In this document: positions 16,222 through 24,536 of the stretch, in pieces
How the letters are laid out: each line of letters starts with the position of its first letter
How positions within the stretch are numbered: position 1 is the stretch's first letter
Assembly (NCBI GenBank): GCA_003142295.1
Contig: PLLV01000090.1
Span: 1-55,570, forward strand
Length of the DNA stretch: 55,570 bases
Direction of reading: 5' to 3'
DNA from: Syntrophaceae bacterium
Lineage (GTDB): Bacteria; Desulfobacterota; Syntrophia; Syntrophales; UBA2185
Translations under genes and position numbers: made by a program
Notes under the pieces: generated by a model
Told to the model about the DNA's origin: nothing
The model's input: the letters and a program-made list of their open reading frames with translations, nothing else
Database searches by the model: none

Positions 16222-17913
16222 TTACTTAACCGTCAGACCACTCACCCGGTAATTGAATTCATAGTTCAGGGCGCCGCTCCAATTCTGCTGGAATACGCTC
16301 TTATAACGCGTTCCATCGACAGGTCCGACGGGCTTTCCGTAGGTATAGAACCAGTTGACAATAGGGCTTCCCGTAAAACCCAGGGCAATCCAGTAGGAAC
16401 CCGGCATAAGGATTGGATTATCCCGGCTGAAGTCGAAGTCTGACCATCTGTATCCAGGTTTAAGAGAGAGCTGATCGATACTAACGAAGTCGCTTGTGGT
16501 AATGGGTTGACCGGGCTTCCCCTGATCATCCTGGAAGATGTCAACCCAGAGCAAGCCGTCACCGCCGAACTTATGCAGGGCCAGACCGACTTTCTGGAGT
16601 TTTACAGGTTTTCTCAGGACAACGACCTGCGCGTACTGGGTTAGGTTGGTGGTTACATATTCTGCCGTCTCCACGAGAAAGTTCCGGGACATCTCAAATT
16701 GATTTACCCCCGTGGCTTTCGTCACCCGCGGGAACGCGAAATCCACGTTTTCGGGGAACTCCAAATTGCCGAATACAAACGGCACATCATACCGGAGTCC
16801 TTTTTTCTCCTCTTCCGGTATTACGGGGGGCGGCGGGGGTGGGGATACTTCGATCTGCTTGAACTCTGCCTTCACTAATGGGGAAAGAATGAGGTTCTTA
16901 GGGCCATAGGTTTGCCGGTCTCCCTTTACATTAACCTTATCGCTATTAAAGTTAGCGGCGATACTCTCCTGGAGTTTTGGCCTCTCCGCATCCTTGAGTT
17001 GGGCCCACCGCAGAAGCCCATCATTTTTTGTCTCATTGTTATCAACGCCAACTTCTATACGAAGGTAACGGGTAGACACGAACAGCATGGTATTCTGGGG
17101 GTCAAAAGGCACCCAACCGAGTTCCGGAAACCAGACTTCAACCCATGAATGGCGGCCCTGGCCCATTTTGAAGGTCAGGGTCCCCTTCTGCCAGGCAATA
17201 TCAAAAGGCTGGTTGAAAGTGACACCATTGATGATCCGGACAGGTATGCCGACAGCCCGGAGCAATGCAGCGGTCAGATGGGAAAAGTTCTGGCAATTAC
17301 CCTTGCCGGATTCCAACGAATAAACGGCGTCATACCTGGCAGGGGGGGTCACGTAATGGACGTGATCCACTACCCAGGCGATGACACGCTGCACTGCATC
17401 GAACTCTGTCTTGACATTCGATGTAAGCTGAGATGCGAGTTCACGAATGCGGGGGTTATTGGACTGCACCTGCTCTGTCGGTTTAAGATAATCCATTAAT
17501 TCCTGCTTCATCGCTACGAGCGGAAACGGATCCTGTGTTGCAATGGCAGGGAGCTTTGTTTCACTTTGGGCGTTGCAGAAAAGGCGTACATCTATGACGT
17601 CCGGGGGTCTTATCCACGTCGCCACAATAATCTGGTTGCCCCGGCCGTCAGTGGTGTTTTTCTTGTCTTGCGGTTCAGGGGAAAAAGCGAGGCCGAACTC
17701 TTTGATCTCCTGACTGGACGTTGGCGATTGGAAGCTCTGGGGCACGACAAAGCTAAGAACCATCTTCTGGATGCCTCCGCCTGCTGTAACCTGCTCCTGA
17801 AGCTCATAGCGGATACTCGACCCCATATCTCCCTTGACTGTATAATTTTCGGCCGGAGACAGGACTGGCCATAATAAGGTTATACTGAGAATTGCAGCGA
17901 ACAACTTCTTCAT
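16222..17913 (-). CDS. Exported transglutaminase-like protein
   Basis: 563 residues with an N-terminal signal peptide (MKKLFAAILSITLLWPVLSP). The transglutaminase-like core has Cys207 in GKGNCQNFSH, His255 in GRHSWVEVWF and Asp271 in WVPFDPQNT, the Cys-His-Asp triad. A Pro-rich linker (about 345-360) precedes a C-terminal domain of some 190 residues, presumably a beta-sandwich, with no named match. Family members are exported protein- or peptide-processing enzymes or crosslinkers, but the substrate is unknown. It follows the PK C-domain gene by 18 bases on the same strand and may be co-transcribed. Confidence 0.85.
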   Translation of the reverse strand: MKKLFAAILSITLLWPVLSPAENYTVKGDMGSSIRYELQEQVTAGGGIQKMVLSFVVPQSFQSPTSSQEIKEFGLAFSPEPQDKKNTTDGRGNQIIVATWIRPPDVIDVRLFCNAQSETKLPAIATQDPFPLVAMKQELMDYLKPTEQVQSNNPRIRELASQLTSNVKTEFDAVQRVIAWVVDHVHYVTPPARYDAVYSLESGKGNCQNFSHLTAALLRAVGIPVRIINGVTFNQPFDIAWQKGTLTFKMGQGRHSWVEVWFPELGWVPFDPQNTMLFVSTRYLRIEVGVDNNETKNDGLLRWAQLKDAERPKLQESIAANFNSDKVNVKGDRQTYGPKNLILSPLVKAEFKQIEVSPPPPPPVIPEEEKKGLRYDVPFVFGNLEFPENVDFAFPRVTKATGVNQFEMSRNFLVETAEYVTTNLTQYAQVVVLRKPVKLQKVGLALHKFGGDGLLWVDIFQDDQGKPGQPITTSDFVSIDQLSLKPGYRWSDFDFSRDNPILMPGSYWIALGFTGSPIVNWFYTYGKPVGPVDGTRYKSVFQQNWSGALNYEFNYRVSGLTVK

Positions 17914-17931
17914 CGTTCCCCTCCTTTCAAA

Positions 17932-18522
17932 TCAAAACGTCGCAGGTTTGCAGATTACTTCCCTCACTTTCAGATCAAAGAAACGGGCGCTGTTAGCAGG
18001 CTTCAAAACCAGTGCTGAATCGACTCCTTGAGCGGTTCCCCCTACGGATATTACATCTTCGTCAGTTCTTACAAGACCGGCATCTGCAGCCATCAAGGTC
18101 ACTTCAATGGCGACCTTGACACCCTGACCGAATACGCGCAGTGTGTGGGCCATAATTTCATCTACCTGATAAGTGTCAAGCTTGTTCCTCACACCACGGC
18201 CGACTCCACCGAAAGCGTGCTGGCAGGTAAGAACTTTAACACCCTGAGATTCCAGTTCCCTTCTGTCCTTTTCGTCCAGTTCCTGAAAGTCAGGTTTTGC
18301 GTACCCCGTGACATGGGTAACGGCGATGATCTTAATGTCTTTGTCAAGAATCTTCAAGGCTTCAAAAGCAGTTCGTCCGCTGCACGTGGCGATCAGTACC
18401 TTTCCTATGGAAAGCTCCTTGGCCCTCTTGGAGACGGTTTCAAGGACTCCCTTCGTATTTTTCCCTCCTGGTTTATGGAAATAACGGCAGGATATGTCGC
18501 GGTAAGGAGATGATTCAGACAT
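17932..18522 (-). CDS. Free-standing pyruvate kinase C-terminal (alpha/beta) domain protein
   Basis: 196 residues from ATG 18522 (SD TGGAGGC). The fold matches the regulatory C-terminal domain of pyruvate kinase (PK_C): KVLIATCSGRTAFEALKIL, then IIAVTHVTGYAKPDF, and later AIEVTLMAADAGLV with VISVGGTAQGVDSALVLKP. The catalytic TIM barrel and the B domain are absent, so it cannot phosphorylate ADP from PEP. In pyruvate kinase this domain binds allosteric effectors. Free-standing copies are known but unassigned. It is the first gene of a likely pair with the transglutaminase-like gene. Confidence 0.85.
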   Translation of the reverse strand: MSESSPYRDISCRYFHKPGGKNTKGVLETVSKRAKELSIGKVLIATCSGRTAFEALKILDKDIKIIAVTHVTGYAKPDFQELDEKDRRELESQGVKVLTCQHAFGGVGRGVRNKLDTYQVDEIMAHTLRVFGQGVKVAIEVTLMAADAGLVRTDEDVISVGGTAQGVDSALVLKPANSARFFDLKVREVICKPATF

Positions 18523-18792
18523 GATTTCTTGCCTCCACGGAAACACATTCCCGTACGACGTAGTAAATGTTCTGTTCCTGACGATTCTTTACATCAGGTC
18601 GGCTTCTGTCATTTCCACACCCGACAAATGCATTCGATAGCATGCGCCGGCGGGGCATACAAAAACAACTGGATGCTGCTTTACGTGCGGAATGACAAAG
18701 TAGTATATAGGCAAGCATCAGCCGCGTGTCAATCATAAAGTTGAGTTATCTTCCCCCTAATGATCATAGACCGCCAAGATGCAAAATATCAT

Positions 18793-18820
18793 TTGACAAA
18801 ATGGTTTAAGTGTATACGTT
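18793..18820 (+). promoter_or_regulatory. Sigma-70 promoter of the selenoprotein-TPR pair
   Basis: TTGACA (18793-18798), a 16-base spacer and TACGTT (18815-18820). The -35 is perfect and the -10 keeps its T-A and final T. It lies 50 bases upstream of the start ATG. The 18523-18869 gap contains nothing else that I can identify. Confidence 0.55.
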
Positions 18821-18869
18821 AGATGCCAATAAACTGTCAACAAAGCAGCAAATCTGAAAGGAGCATATA

Positions 18870-19184
18870 ATGTTTGAAGTTACGGAAAAAGCGGTTGAGA
18901 TGATTCAAGACTTTCTCAAAGAAAGGAGTGAAGAACATATCATCAGGATCACGATGAATGAGGGTGGGTGATCCGGGTCCTCTCTGGGCATGGCTCTGGA
19001 CGAGCCAAAAGAAGGCGATGAAACGTTTAAGAAAGACGGGTTGACCTTCATAATCAATAAAGAAGTGCTTGAGTTGGCTAAACCGATTGCAGTAGATTTT
19101 GTGGGCACACCGCACGGATCCGGTTTCAGACTGACATCCAGCCTGGATGCCGGCAGTTCATGTGGAAGGTCATGCAGTTGTTAA
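18870..19184 (+). CDS. HesB/IscA-like selenoprotein (TGA at codon 34 read as selenocysteine)
   Basis: ATG 18870 follows GAAAGGAG. Reading through the TGA at 18969-18971 gives 104 residues. The context of the TGA is NEGG-U-SG, exactly where IscA/HesB proteins have the first conserved iron-sulfur cysteine (GCSG in E. coli IscA). Downstream family features are kept: LDEP, FKKDGLTFII, AVDFVGTPHGSGFRL and a Cys-rich end, SSCGRSCSC. Homology is therefore continuous on both sides of the stop, which argues against a pseudogene. A hairpin at 18991-19007 fits bacterial SECIS rules. HesB-like selenoproteins are a known family; their exact role in Fe-S or redox chemistry is unsettled. The selA-D genes must lie elsewhere. 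Confidence 0.87.
18991..19007 (+). promoter_or_regulatory. Candidate bacterial SECIS hairpin
   Basis: TGGCTC-TGGAC-GAGCCA forms a perfect 6-bp stem with a 5-nt loop. The loop starts 25 bases after the TGA and has G among its first two bases, as required for SelB recognition in bacterial SECIS models. It lies inside the coding region, as bacterial SECIS elements do. Confidence 0.55.
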
Positions 19185-19199
19185 GATAGCAGGGGGCTT

Positions 19200-20147
19200 A
19201 TGACTGAAGAAAGGAAGGCTGAATATTTTCGTCACCTTGCCGATGACTTCATGAATGCAAAGAGGTACGACGATGCGATCCTCCTTTACCAGAAATTAGT
19301 TGAAATGCATCCAGGTCAGGATTCCTTTCTTTTCTCATTGGCCTGGGCCTATCACGACAGCGGAAGGCTCGATGATGCCATCGTCTGTTTCGAACGCCTC
19401 CTCAGTGTTGAACTTGAGCGGAAAGTTTTTACCGGTTTTGCCTTCGATGAGCTTGTAAGGATTTTTAAGAAAGCGGGAGATTATGAGCGCCTTCTTGATA
19501 TATGCGAGCGGGCGGTGGCAGCGCAACCGGATGATGTGGCGCTTCTCAATGATCTTGGCGATGCCTATCTCAAGGCGGGCAAGGCAAGTGAGTCTGTCAG
19601 AGTATTTAAAAAAATGACTGACATGGAACCGGATGCTTCAGCAACTTACTGCAGTCTTGGGAATGCACTCGTCCGAGCAGGAGACTTTGATGGTGCAGAG
19701 GCGGCATACAGAAAAGCAGTCGAGATTGACCCATCAGAGGCGGGCCCCTTCTATAATAGGCTCGCTAATGTATATTGCAATGAGGGGCATGACGAGAGGG
19801 CAGAGAGGGCTTTCAGAAAGTGTCTCGAATTCCGATTTGATGATCCCATGTACCACTGCGGTCTTGGCGATGTTCTTGTGAAACGGGGAAAGATTGACGA
19901 CGCCCACGGCGTCTATGAAAAGGCCGTCGATCTTCATCGTACTTCAGCGGGCGCTTACTACAACAGGTTTGGAAATACCCTCACCCGGGGGAATCACCAC
20001 AGCCAGGCGATAGAGGCCTTCAAAAAAGCGATTGCCGCCGATCCTCGCAATCCCTTCTATTATGTCCATCTTGCGGACTCATATGCCGCGCTTGGCCTTT
20101 CCGATGCGGCAGAAAGAACTTACCGTCAGGCCGAATCTCTGAAATGA
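19200..20147 (+). CDS. Tetratricopeptide-repeat protein
   Basis: 315 residues made almost entirely of TPR units (34 residues each, about eight to nine). Examples are DDAILLYQKLVEMHPGQDSF, DDAIVCFERLL, and YCSLGNALVRAGDFDGAEAA with the usual W/L/G/Y/A/F/A/P pattern. There is no signal peptide or membrane helix, so it is a cytoplasmic scaffold. ATG 19200 follows CAGGGGG and lies 15 bases after the selenoprotein stop, so the two are very likely one operon. The partner proteins are unknown. A hairpin with T-tract ends the transcript. Confidence 0.93.
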   Translation: MTEERKAEYFRHLADDFMNAKRYDDAILLYQKLVEMHPGQDSFLFSLAWAYHDSGRLDDAIVCFERLLSVELERKVFTGFAFDELVRIFKKAGDYERLLDICERAVAAQPDDVALLNDLGDAYLKAGKASESVRVFKKMTDMEPDASATYCSLGNALVRAGDFDGAEAAYRKAVEIDPSEAGPFYNRLANVYCNEGHDERAERAFRKCLEFRFDDPMYHCGLGDVLVKRGKIDDAHGVYEKAVDLHRTSAGAYYNRFGNTLTRGNHHSQAIEAFKKAIAADPRNPFYYVHLADSYAALGLSDAAERTYRQAESLK

Positions 20148-20158
20148 CGACTTCACAA

Positions 20159-20187
20159 GAAGTTCCCCTCCCTCAGAACTTTTTTTG
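20159..20187 (+). terminator. Intrinsic terminator after the TPR gene
   Basis: AAGTTC (20160-20165) pairs with GAACTT (20176-20181), with a loop of 10, directly running into TTTTTTT. Short stem but a good T-tract, 12 bases past the stop. Confidence 0.65.
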
Positions 20188-20243
20188 AGAGCGGTCCATC
20201 TTCAACCGTTTTGAAAATTTTTACGGGATTGTAAGAAAAGAAA

Positions 20244-20759
20244 TCAGACCCGCCCTTTCTTTTTCAGGGCATCTTTGAAGACGTGGTAAAAGGCTGTATT
20301 ATCAGCAAGGCTGCGCTTGAGAATGCTACTGATGTCATCGATGTTTTTCATGTTAACGATAACATTTACGCTTTTATTAAAGGCCGTCATATTATCCATG
20401 GTGCGGAACCTGCCGCTCAGCAGGGCGACAAAAATCTGTCTTCTCGTGCTTACGTTAAGATTGGCCAGGTAATTGAGTACTATGTTGGTATCGGGGTTTT
20501 CCGTGTCAAAATTCTCGTTCACAACAACCACGTCATAAATGTGAAACCGCATATTCTTGAGGGCATCTCTTATAGAAGCCGGTTCTGTAATCTGGTAACC
20601 CATGAGCTTCAGGGCGCTGCTGATTTTTTCTCTCGCAGCGGGGTCTGATTCGCAGACCAATGCCGTTCCAATGCCCACTTCCACGAAATCAAAAGGTTTG
20701 TCGGAGGCGTCATATTCATATGAGTCTTCTTCATTGAAAAGGGTTTTCTCTTCTTCCAT
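20244..20759 (-). CDS. Degenerate response-regulator receiver (pseudo-receiver)
   Basis: 171 residues. After an acidic 30-residue N-terminus, the sequence follows the receiver fold: TALVCESDPAAREKISSALK (beta1-alpha1), GYQITEPASIRDALKNM, then YDVVVVNENFD, where the phosphoacceptor Asp of canonical receivers is replaced by Asn. No clear conserved Lys is seen at the expected position. It is therefore likely to be phosphorylation-independent or to bind another ligand. It lies 21 bases downstream of the second PilT-like gene on the same strand, so a role in controlling pilus retraction is a reasonable inference. Confidence 0.75.
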   Translation of the reverse strand: MEEEKTLFNEEDSYEYDASDKPFDFVEVGIGTALVCESDPAAREKISSALKLMGYQITEPASIRDALKNMRFHIYDVVVVNENFDTENPDTNIVLNYLANLNVSTRRQIFVALLSGRFRTMDNMTAFNKSVNVIVNMKNIDDISSILKRSLADNTAFYHVFKDALKKKGRV

Positions 20760-20780
20760 GGGGATCTAATTGCCTCCTTA

Positions 20781-21956
20781 TCAGCGTTTTTTGAATCTTC
20801 CGTATTCCTTGTCGACCTCGAGCTTGCCCAGGATATCTGTAGTTGCCTGTCCCCTTTCACTCTTTACAGCATCAATACCGCGGCCCACCGCTCCCTTATT
20901 GGACGCATAGGCCTTGGCCGTCTCTTCGCTGATAAAACCTTGTTTATAGAGATCAACGATGTAATCGTCGAATGTAAGCATGCCGAACGCCTTACCGGCC
21001 AGAATGATGTCGTGAAAGGTTTTCCCTTCCGATTCGCCGTGAAGAATGGTGTCCCTGACGCGCATGTTAGCGCCCATTATCTCGAAGGCCGCAACGCGAC
21101 CTCCGTCCTCTCTCGGCAGAAGCCGCTGACAGACGATCCACCGAACCGTGTCGGCGAGGCGTATGCGAACCTGAGTTTCCTCTTCCGCAGCAAACATGCC
21201 CAGGATGCGATTAATGGTCTGTCCTGCATCAACCGTATGGAGAGTAGCCAAGACCAGATGTCCTGTTTCTGCGGCGCTGAGGGCTATATCCACGGTCTCC
21301 CTGTCCCTCATCTCGCCGACCAGTATGACCTTGGGCGCCTGCCTGAGAGCGGCCCGAAGTCCGCTGGAAAAGGTGTCAAAATCTGTGCCTAATTCTCTCT
21401 GGTTGAAGGTAGCCTTCTTGTGAGGATGCGCGTATTCGACAGGGTCTTCAAGAGTGATGATATGAATTGATTTCTGTTCATTCATCTCATTCAATACGGC
21501 GGCAAGCGATGTGGTCTTGCCGGTGCCCGTGGCGCCGGTTACGAGGATGAGCCCGTTCTGCTCCTGGGCCATTTTATAAAAGGCGTCCGGCAGATTCAAT
21601 TCCTTGCACGCAGGTATTTTAGATTCCAGTTTCCGAAGGGCTACAGAGTAATTGCCCTTCTGCGAAAACACATTGACCCTGAAGCGTGCCTTTCCCGGCA
21701 GTTCGTAAGACAAATCGCATGAACCTTCGTTAATAAGAATCTCCGTCAGCCGGCGGTCCTGATTAATGAGATTCAGGGCAAATATTTCCGTCTGGAAAGG
21801 GGTCAGTCCTTCAAAAGGAGGGTCGAACTCCGCTACGGTTAACACTCCCGCAGTCTCTACCTGGAATGGCTTGCCTACAGTGATGTTGAGGTCAGAGACG
21901 TTTTTCTGAGAATCCAGCATCTTCGTCAGTATATAATCTATTTCCTGTTTTCTCAT
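20781..21956 (-). CDS. PilT/PilU-type ATPase, second copy
   Basis: 391 residues of the secretion/retraction ATPase family. An N-terminal PAS-like ring-forming domain (1-115) precedes the RecA-like core: Walker A GATGTGKTTS, His/Asp boxes around IITLEDPVEYAHP, Walker B VILVGEMRDRET and GHLVLATLHTVDAGQTI. The C-terminal AIRNLIRE motif of PilT is replaced by a different sequence (NMRVRDTIL), as in PilU. PilU-type proteins assist PilT in retracting type IV pili. It lies 62 bases downstream of pilT on the same strand and 21 bases before the pseudo-receiver. Confidence 0.9.
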   Translation of the reverse strand: MRKQEIDYILTKMLDSQKNVSDLNITVGKPFQVETAGVLTVAEFDPPFEGLTPFQTEIFALNLINQDRRLTEILINEGSCDLSYELPGKARFRVNVFSQKGNYSVALRKLESKIPACKELNLPDAFYKMAQEQNGLILVTGATGTGKTTSLAAVLNEMNEQKSIHIITLEDPVEYAHPHKKATFNQRELGTDFDTFSSGLRAALRQAPKVILVGEMRDRETVDIALSAAETGHLVLATLHTVDAGQTINRILGMFAAEEETQVRIRLADTVRWIVCQRLLPREDGGRVAAFEIMGANMRVRDTILHGESEGKTFHDIILAGKAFGMLTFDDYIVDLYKQGFISEETAKAYASNKGAVGRGIDAVKSERGQATTDILGKLEVDKEYGRFKKR

Positions 21957-22018
21957 GGTTTTTTCCTCGGGATATAATAGTTAAACACCTTACGGGACCT
22001 GTAACCGGAACTGGATCT

Positions 22019-23101
22019 TCATGCTTCCGTAAAGTCAAGCGGCGGCGCTTTTAAAAGAGGTCTGAACCTTGTCTTATCGTTGGCCTTCATATATGCGTCG
22101 TCGGGACTTATCCATCCCCTATTGCAAAGTTCCCAGATGGCATCGTCGAGCAACTGCATGCCGTATTTTTTACCCGTCTGGATCATTGAAGGAATCTGGA
22201 AGGTCTTGGATTCCCGGATGAGATTACGAACGGCCGAATTGGCGATCATAATCTCCAGCGCTACACAACGCCCCTTCCTGTCAATCCGCTTGAAGAGAAC
22301 CTGGGAAATAACCGCCCGGATACCATCGGCCAGCGTGGACCGTATCTGCATCTGTTCCTCTGCCGGGAAGACCTCAATGATCCGGTCAACAGTTCTGGCA
22401 GCGCTGGTGGTATGCAGGGTGGAAAAAACGAGATGCCCCGTGTTGGCCGCTTCGACAGCAAGAGATATGGTTTCCAGATCCCGCATCTCGCCGACGAGAA
22501 TTATATCAGGGTCCTCGCGAAGTGCCCCGCGAAGAGCCGCTGAAAAACTCTTGGTATGGAGGCCGACCTCCCTGTGATTTATTATGCAGCCCTGACTTTG
22601 GTGGACAAACTCGATTGGATCTTCAACCGTGATGATATGATCCTTTCGCATGCGGTTTGCTTCGTCAATGATGGCGGCAAGGGTTGTTGATTTTCCGCAT
22701 CCTGTCGGACCCGTGACCAGGACAAGTCCTCTCGGCAGGGTGGCCAGTTTCGTAAGCACCGACGGCAGTCCCAAATCCTGGCATGTCATAATCCTGCTCG
22801 GGATTTCTCTGAAAACCGCTGCCACTCCGAATTTCTGTGAGAAGAAATTGGCCCGGTACCTGGCAAGGTTCGGAATTTCGTATGCGAAATCCACATCTCC
22901 TGTTTCTTCAAATTGCTTGACCTTATGCTCCGGCGCAATTTCATAAAGCATGGCTTTGAGTTCATCATTATTCAGCACGTTGAACTTCACCCGTTCCATC
23001 TCACCTCTTATCCTGAGGACCGGCTGCTGGCCTGACACTAAATGCAGGTCTGACGCACCCTGGTCATGCATCAACTGGAAGAAGGCATCAATCTTTGCCA
23101 T
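22019..23101 (-). CDS. pilT: PilT twitching motility ATPase
   Basis: 360 residues. Signatures are the N-terminal GASDLHLVSGQQPVLRIRGE, Walker A GPTGCGKSTT, HIITVEDPIEFVH (Asp box), DIILVGEMRDLETI (Walker B) and STLHTTSAARTVDRI (His box), plus the PilT-specific C-terminal helix motif NSAVRNLIRE. The protein forms a hexamer that depolymerises type IV pili. It is the first gene of a three-gene minus-strand operon (pilT, pilU-like, pseudo-receiver). No pilus assembly genes (pilA, pilB, pilC) lie within the window, so they must be elsewhere. Confidence 0.96.
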   Translation of the reverse strand: MAKIDAFFQLMHDQGASDLHLVSGQQPVLRIRGEMERVKFNVLNNDELKAMLYEIAPEHKVKQFEETGDVDFAYEIPNLARYRANFFSQKFGVAAVFREIPSRIMTCQDLGLPSVLTKLATLPRGLVLVTGPTGCGKSTTLAAIIDEANRMRKDHIITVEDPIEFVHQSQGCIINHREVGLHTKSFSAALRGALREDPDIILVGEMRDLETISLAVEAANTGHLVFSTLHTTSAARTVDRIIEVFPAEEQMQIRSTLADGIRAVISQVLFKRIDRKGRCVALEIMIANSAVRNLIRESKTFQIPSMIQTGKKYGMQLLDDAIWELCNRGWISPDDAYMKANDKTRFRPLLKAPPLDFTEA

Positions 23102-23310
23102 AAACAGTCTCCTTGGTAATTTTGAAATATAAATTTGTGTAGGGCAGGTACATCATCGATCGTCTCGTGATCAAGTTTAAGAATCTTATGGATTTACCGG
23201 GAGAATGGAAATTTACTTTCTTAAAGCTATTAGATTTCAATTCAGCGTGATTGGAGTATAGGAAAAGGATATATGTTTGTCAAGATGAAAAGCCCGTTCT
23301 TAACTATTGC

Positions 23311-23340
23311 TTGACATGCGTTGCCGGCATCTTATATTAT
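23311..23340 (+). promoter_or_regulatory. Promoter of tRNA-Ala
   Basis: TTGACA (23311-23316), an 18-base spacer and TATTAT (23335-23340). It lies 48 bases upstream of the tRNA 5' end, leaving a short leader for RNase P removal. Confidence 0.7.
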
Positions 23341-23387
23341 CGCTTCCACAGCCGAAATTTTTCGCGAGACCGGCTTTGAAAGAAAGT

Positions 23388-23463
23388 GGGGATGTAGCTC
23401 AACTGGGAGAGCGCGGCGTTCGCAATGCCGAGGTCAGGGGTTCGATCCCCCTCATCTCCACCA
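23388..23463 (+). tRNA. tRNA-Ala (anticodon CGC)
   Basis: 76 bases with an encoded CCA end. The acceptor stem GGGGATG/CATCTCC contains the G3-U70 pair that is the alanine identity element. The D arm has GCTC...GAGC, the anticodon stem is CGGCG/TGCCG with loop TTCGCAA (anticodon CGC, reading GCG codons), and the T arm is AGGGG-TTCGATC-CCCCT. The gene is monocistronic with its own promoter and terminator and stands convergent to the deoxyhypusine-synthase-like gene. Confidence 0.96.
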
Positions 23464-23474
23464 TGGATAAAAAG

Positions 23475-23523
23475 ACAGGCTGCTTTCTTTTGAACCGCAC
23501 AAAAAGCAGCCTGTTTCTTTTTT
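23475..23523. terminator. Bidirectional intrinsic terminator
   Basis: ACAGGCTGCTTT (23475-23486) and its exact complement (23503-23514) form a 12-bp stem. T-rich tracts follow on both strands (TTTCTTTTTT on plus; CTTTTT on minus). It serves the tRNA gene on plus and the convergent gene ending at 23523 on minus. Confidence 0.88.
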
Positions 23524-24536
23524 CAGAATATCTTCGCAAACTGCCGCTTCTTTCTCGTCTTCCAATTCCCCTTGTGGTAGGCATAGCTTGCAAGGAGCGG
23601 CAGCACAGTGGTCGCTTCGGCAAAGACCATCTGCTCACAGGCCATGTCCACTTTCCCCCAGGATGTCGCTTCCTTTAGTGTGGAGCTGGAACAGGCTCCA
23701 TCCCTCACGTCTGCCACGGTTATCTGCACGGCATATTTGTGCATGGGGGCATCAAATCCCAGAATCTCGGCGCATATCACCGTGTCCTGGGCAAAGTTTT
23801 TTGGGACTCCGCCGCCGATAATAAGGAGTCCTGTTGTCTGGGCCTTTACCTTGATCATGGTCAGCTCACGAAAATCCTTTACCGCATCGATGGAAACGTG
23901 CTTTTCCGGACGCCGGTGCTGGTGCAGCACAAGGCCGAAGCCGGCGCTGCTGTCGGAAAAGGCGGGACAAAAAATGGGAACATCGTTTGCATAGGCAACC
24001 TGAACCAGAGAATCCTGTTTGGCGGCGCGTCTTGCAAGAAATTTTCCCATCTCACGTATGAATTCCCGCGATGAGTATGAACCGGGCGGCAGGGCGTCGG
24101 CTATCTCTGTAATCGTTTTGTCACAGACCTGGAGATCTTTCTCGTCGATATAGGTGTCGTATATTCTGTCGATGTATAGCTTTCTGAGGGTCCGATCATC
24201 CACGTGGGGGCTGCCCTGGTAGTGCCTGAATCCCAGGGCCTCAAAAAAATCCATATCGACAATCGTGGCGCCTGTGGCGACGATCACATCCACCATGTTG
24301 TGTTTCACGAGATCCGCATAGACCTGCATGCAGCCCGCGGCGCTCGTGCTTCCCGCTATGGTGAGAATAATGGTGCATTCTTCATCTCTCAGCATCCTGT
24401 CATAGATGTCTGCGGCCTGGGCCAGGTCTCTTGCCGAAAAGGACATCCCTCTCATGGCATCGATGATATCAACTGCATTGAATGATTTTATGTCAATGTG
24501 CGCAACCGGCGTCTTCAGATATTCCTTCTTTTCCAT
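23523..24536 (-). CDS. Deoxyhypusine synthase-like protein
   Basis: 337 residues from ATG 24536 (SD GAGGAG). The family fold is recognisable: TIAGSTSAAGCM near 65, VDVIVATGATIVDMDFFEAL (NAD-binding), HYQGSPHVDD, PIFCPAFSDSSAGFGL, IIGGGVPKNF, AVQITVADVRDGACSSSTL and the catalytic lysine K295 in EATSWGKV. In eukaryotes and archaea the enzyme transfers a butylamine group from spermidine to eIF5A. Bacteria have no eIF5A, so the bacterial relatives probably act on another amine acceptor (homospermidine synthesis is known in some). Upstream residues in the longer frame have no SD. Convergent with tRNA-Ala. Confidence 0.88.
   Translation of the reverse strand: MEKKEYLKTPVAHIDIKSFNAVDIIDAMRGMSFSARDLAQAADIYDRMLRDEECTIILTIAGSTSAAGCMQVYADLVKHNMVDVIVATGATIVDMDFFEALGFRHYQGSPHVDDRTLRKLYIDRIYDTYIDEKDLQVCDKTITEIADALPPGSYSSREFIREMGKFLARRAAKQDSLVQVAYANDVPIFCPAFSDSSAGFGLVLHQHRRPEKHVSIDAVKDFRELTMIKVKAQTTGLLIIGGGVPKNFAQDTVICAEILGFDAPMHKYAVQITVADVRDGACSSSTLKEATSWGKVDMACEQMVFAEATTVLPLLASYAYHKGNWKTRKKRQFAKIF

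Noticed and set aside
20244..20759. Functional response regulator
   Set aside because: The phosphoacceptor Asp is Asn, so it is treated as a pseudo-receiver.
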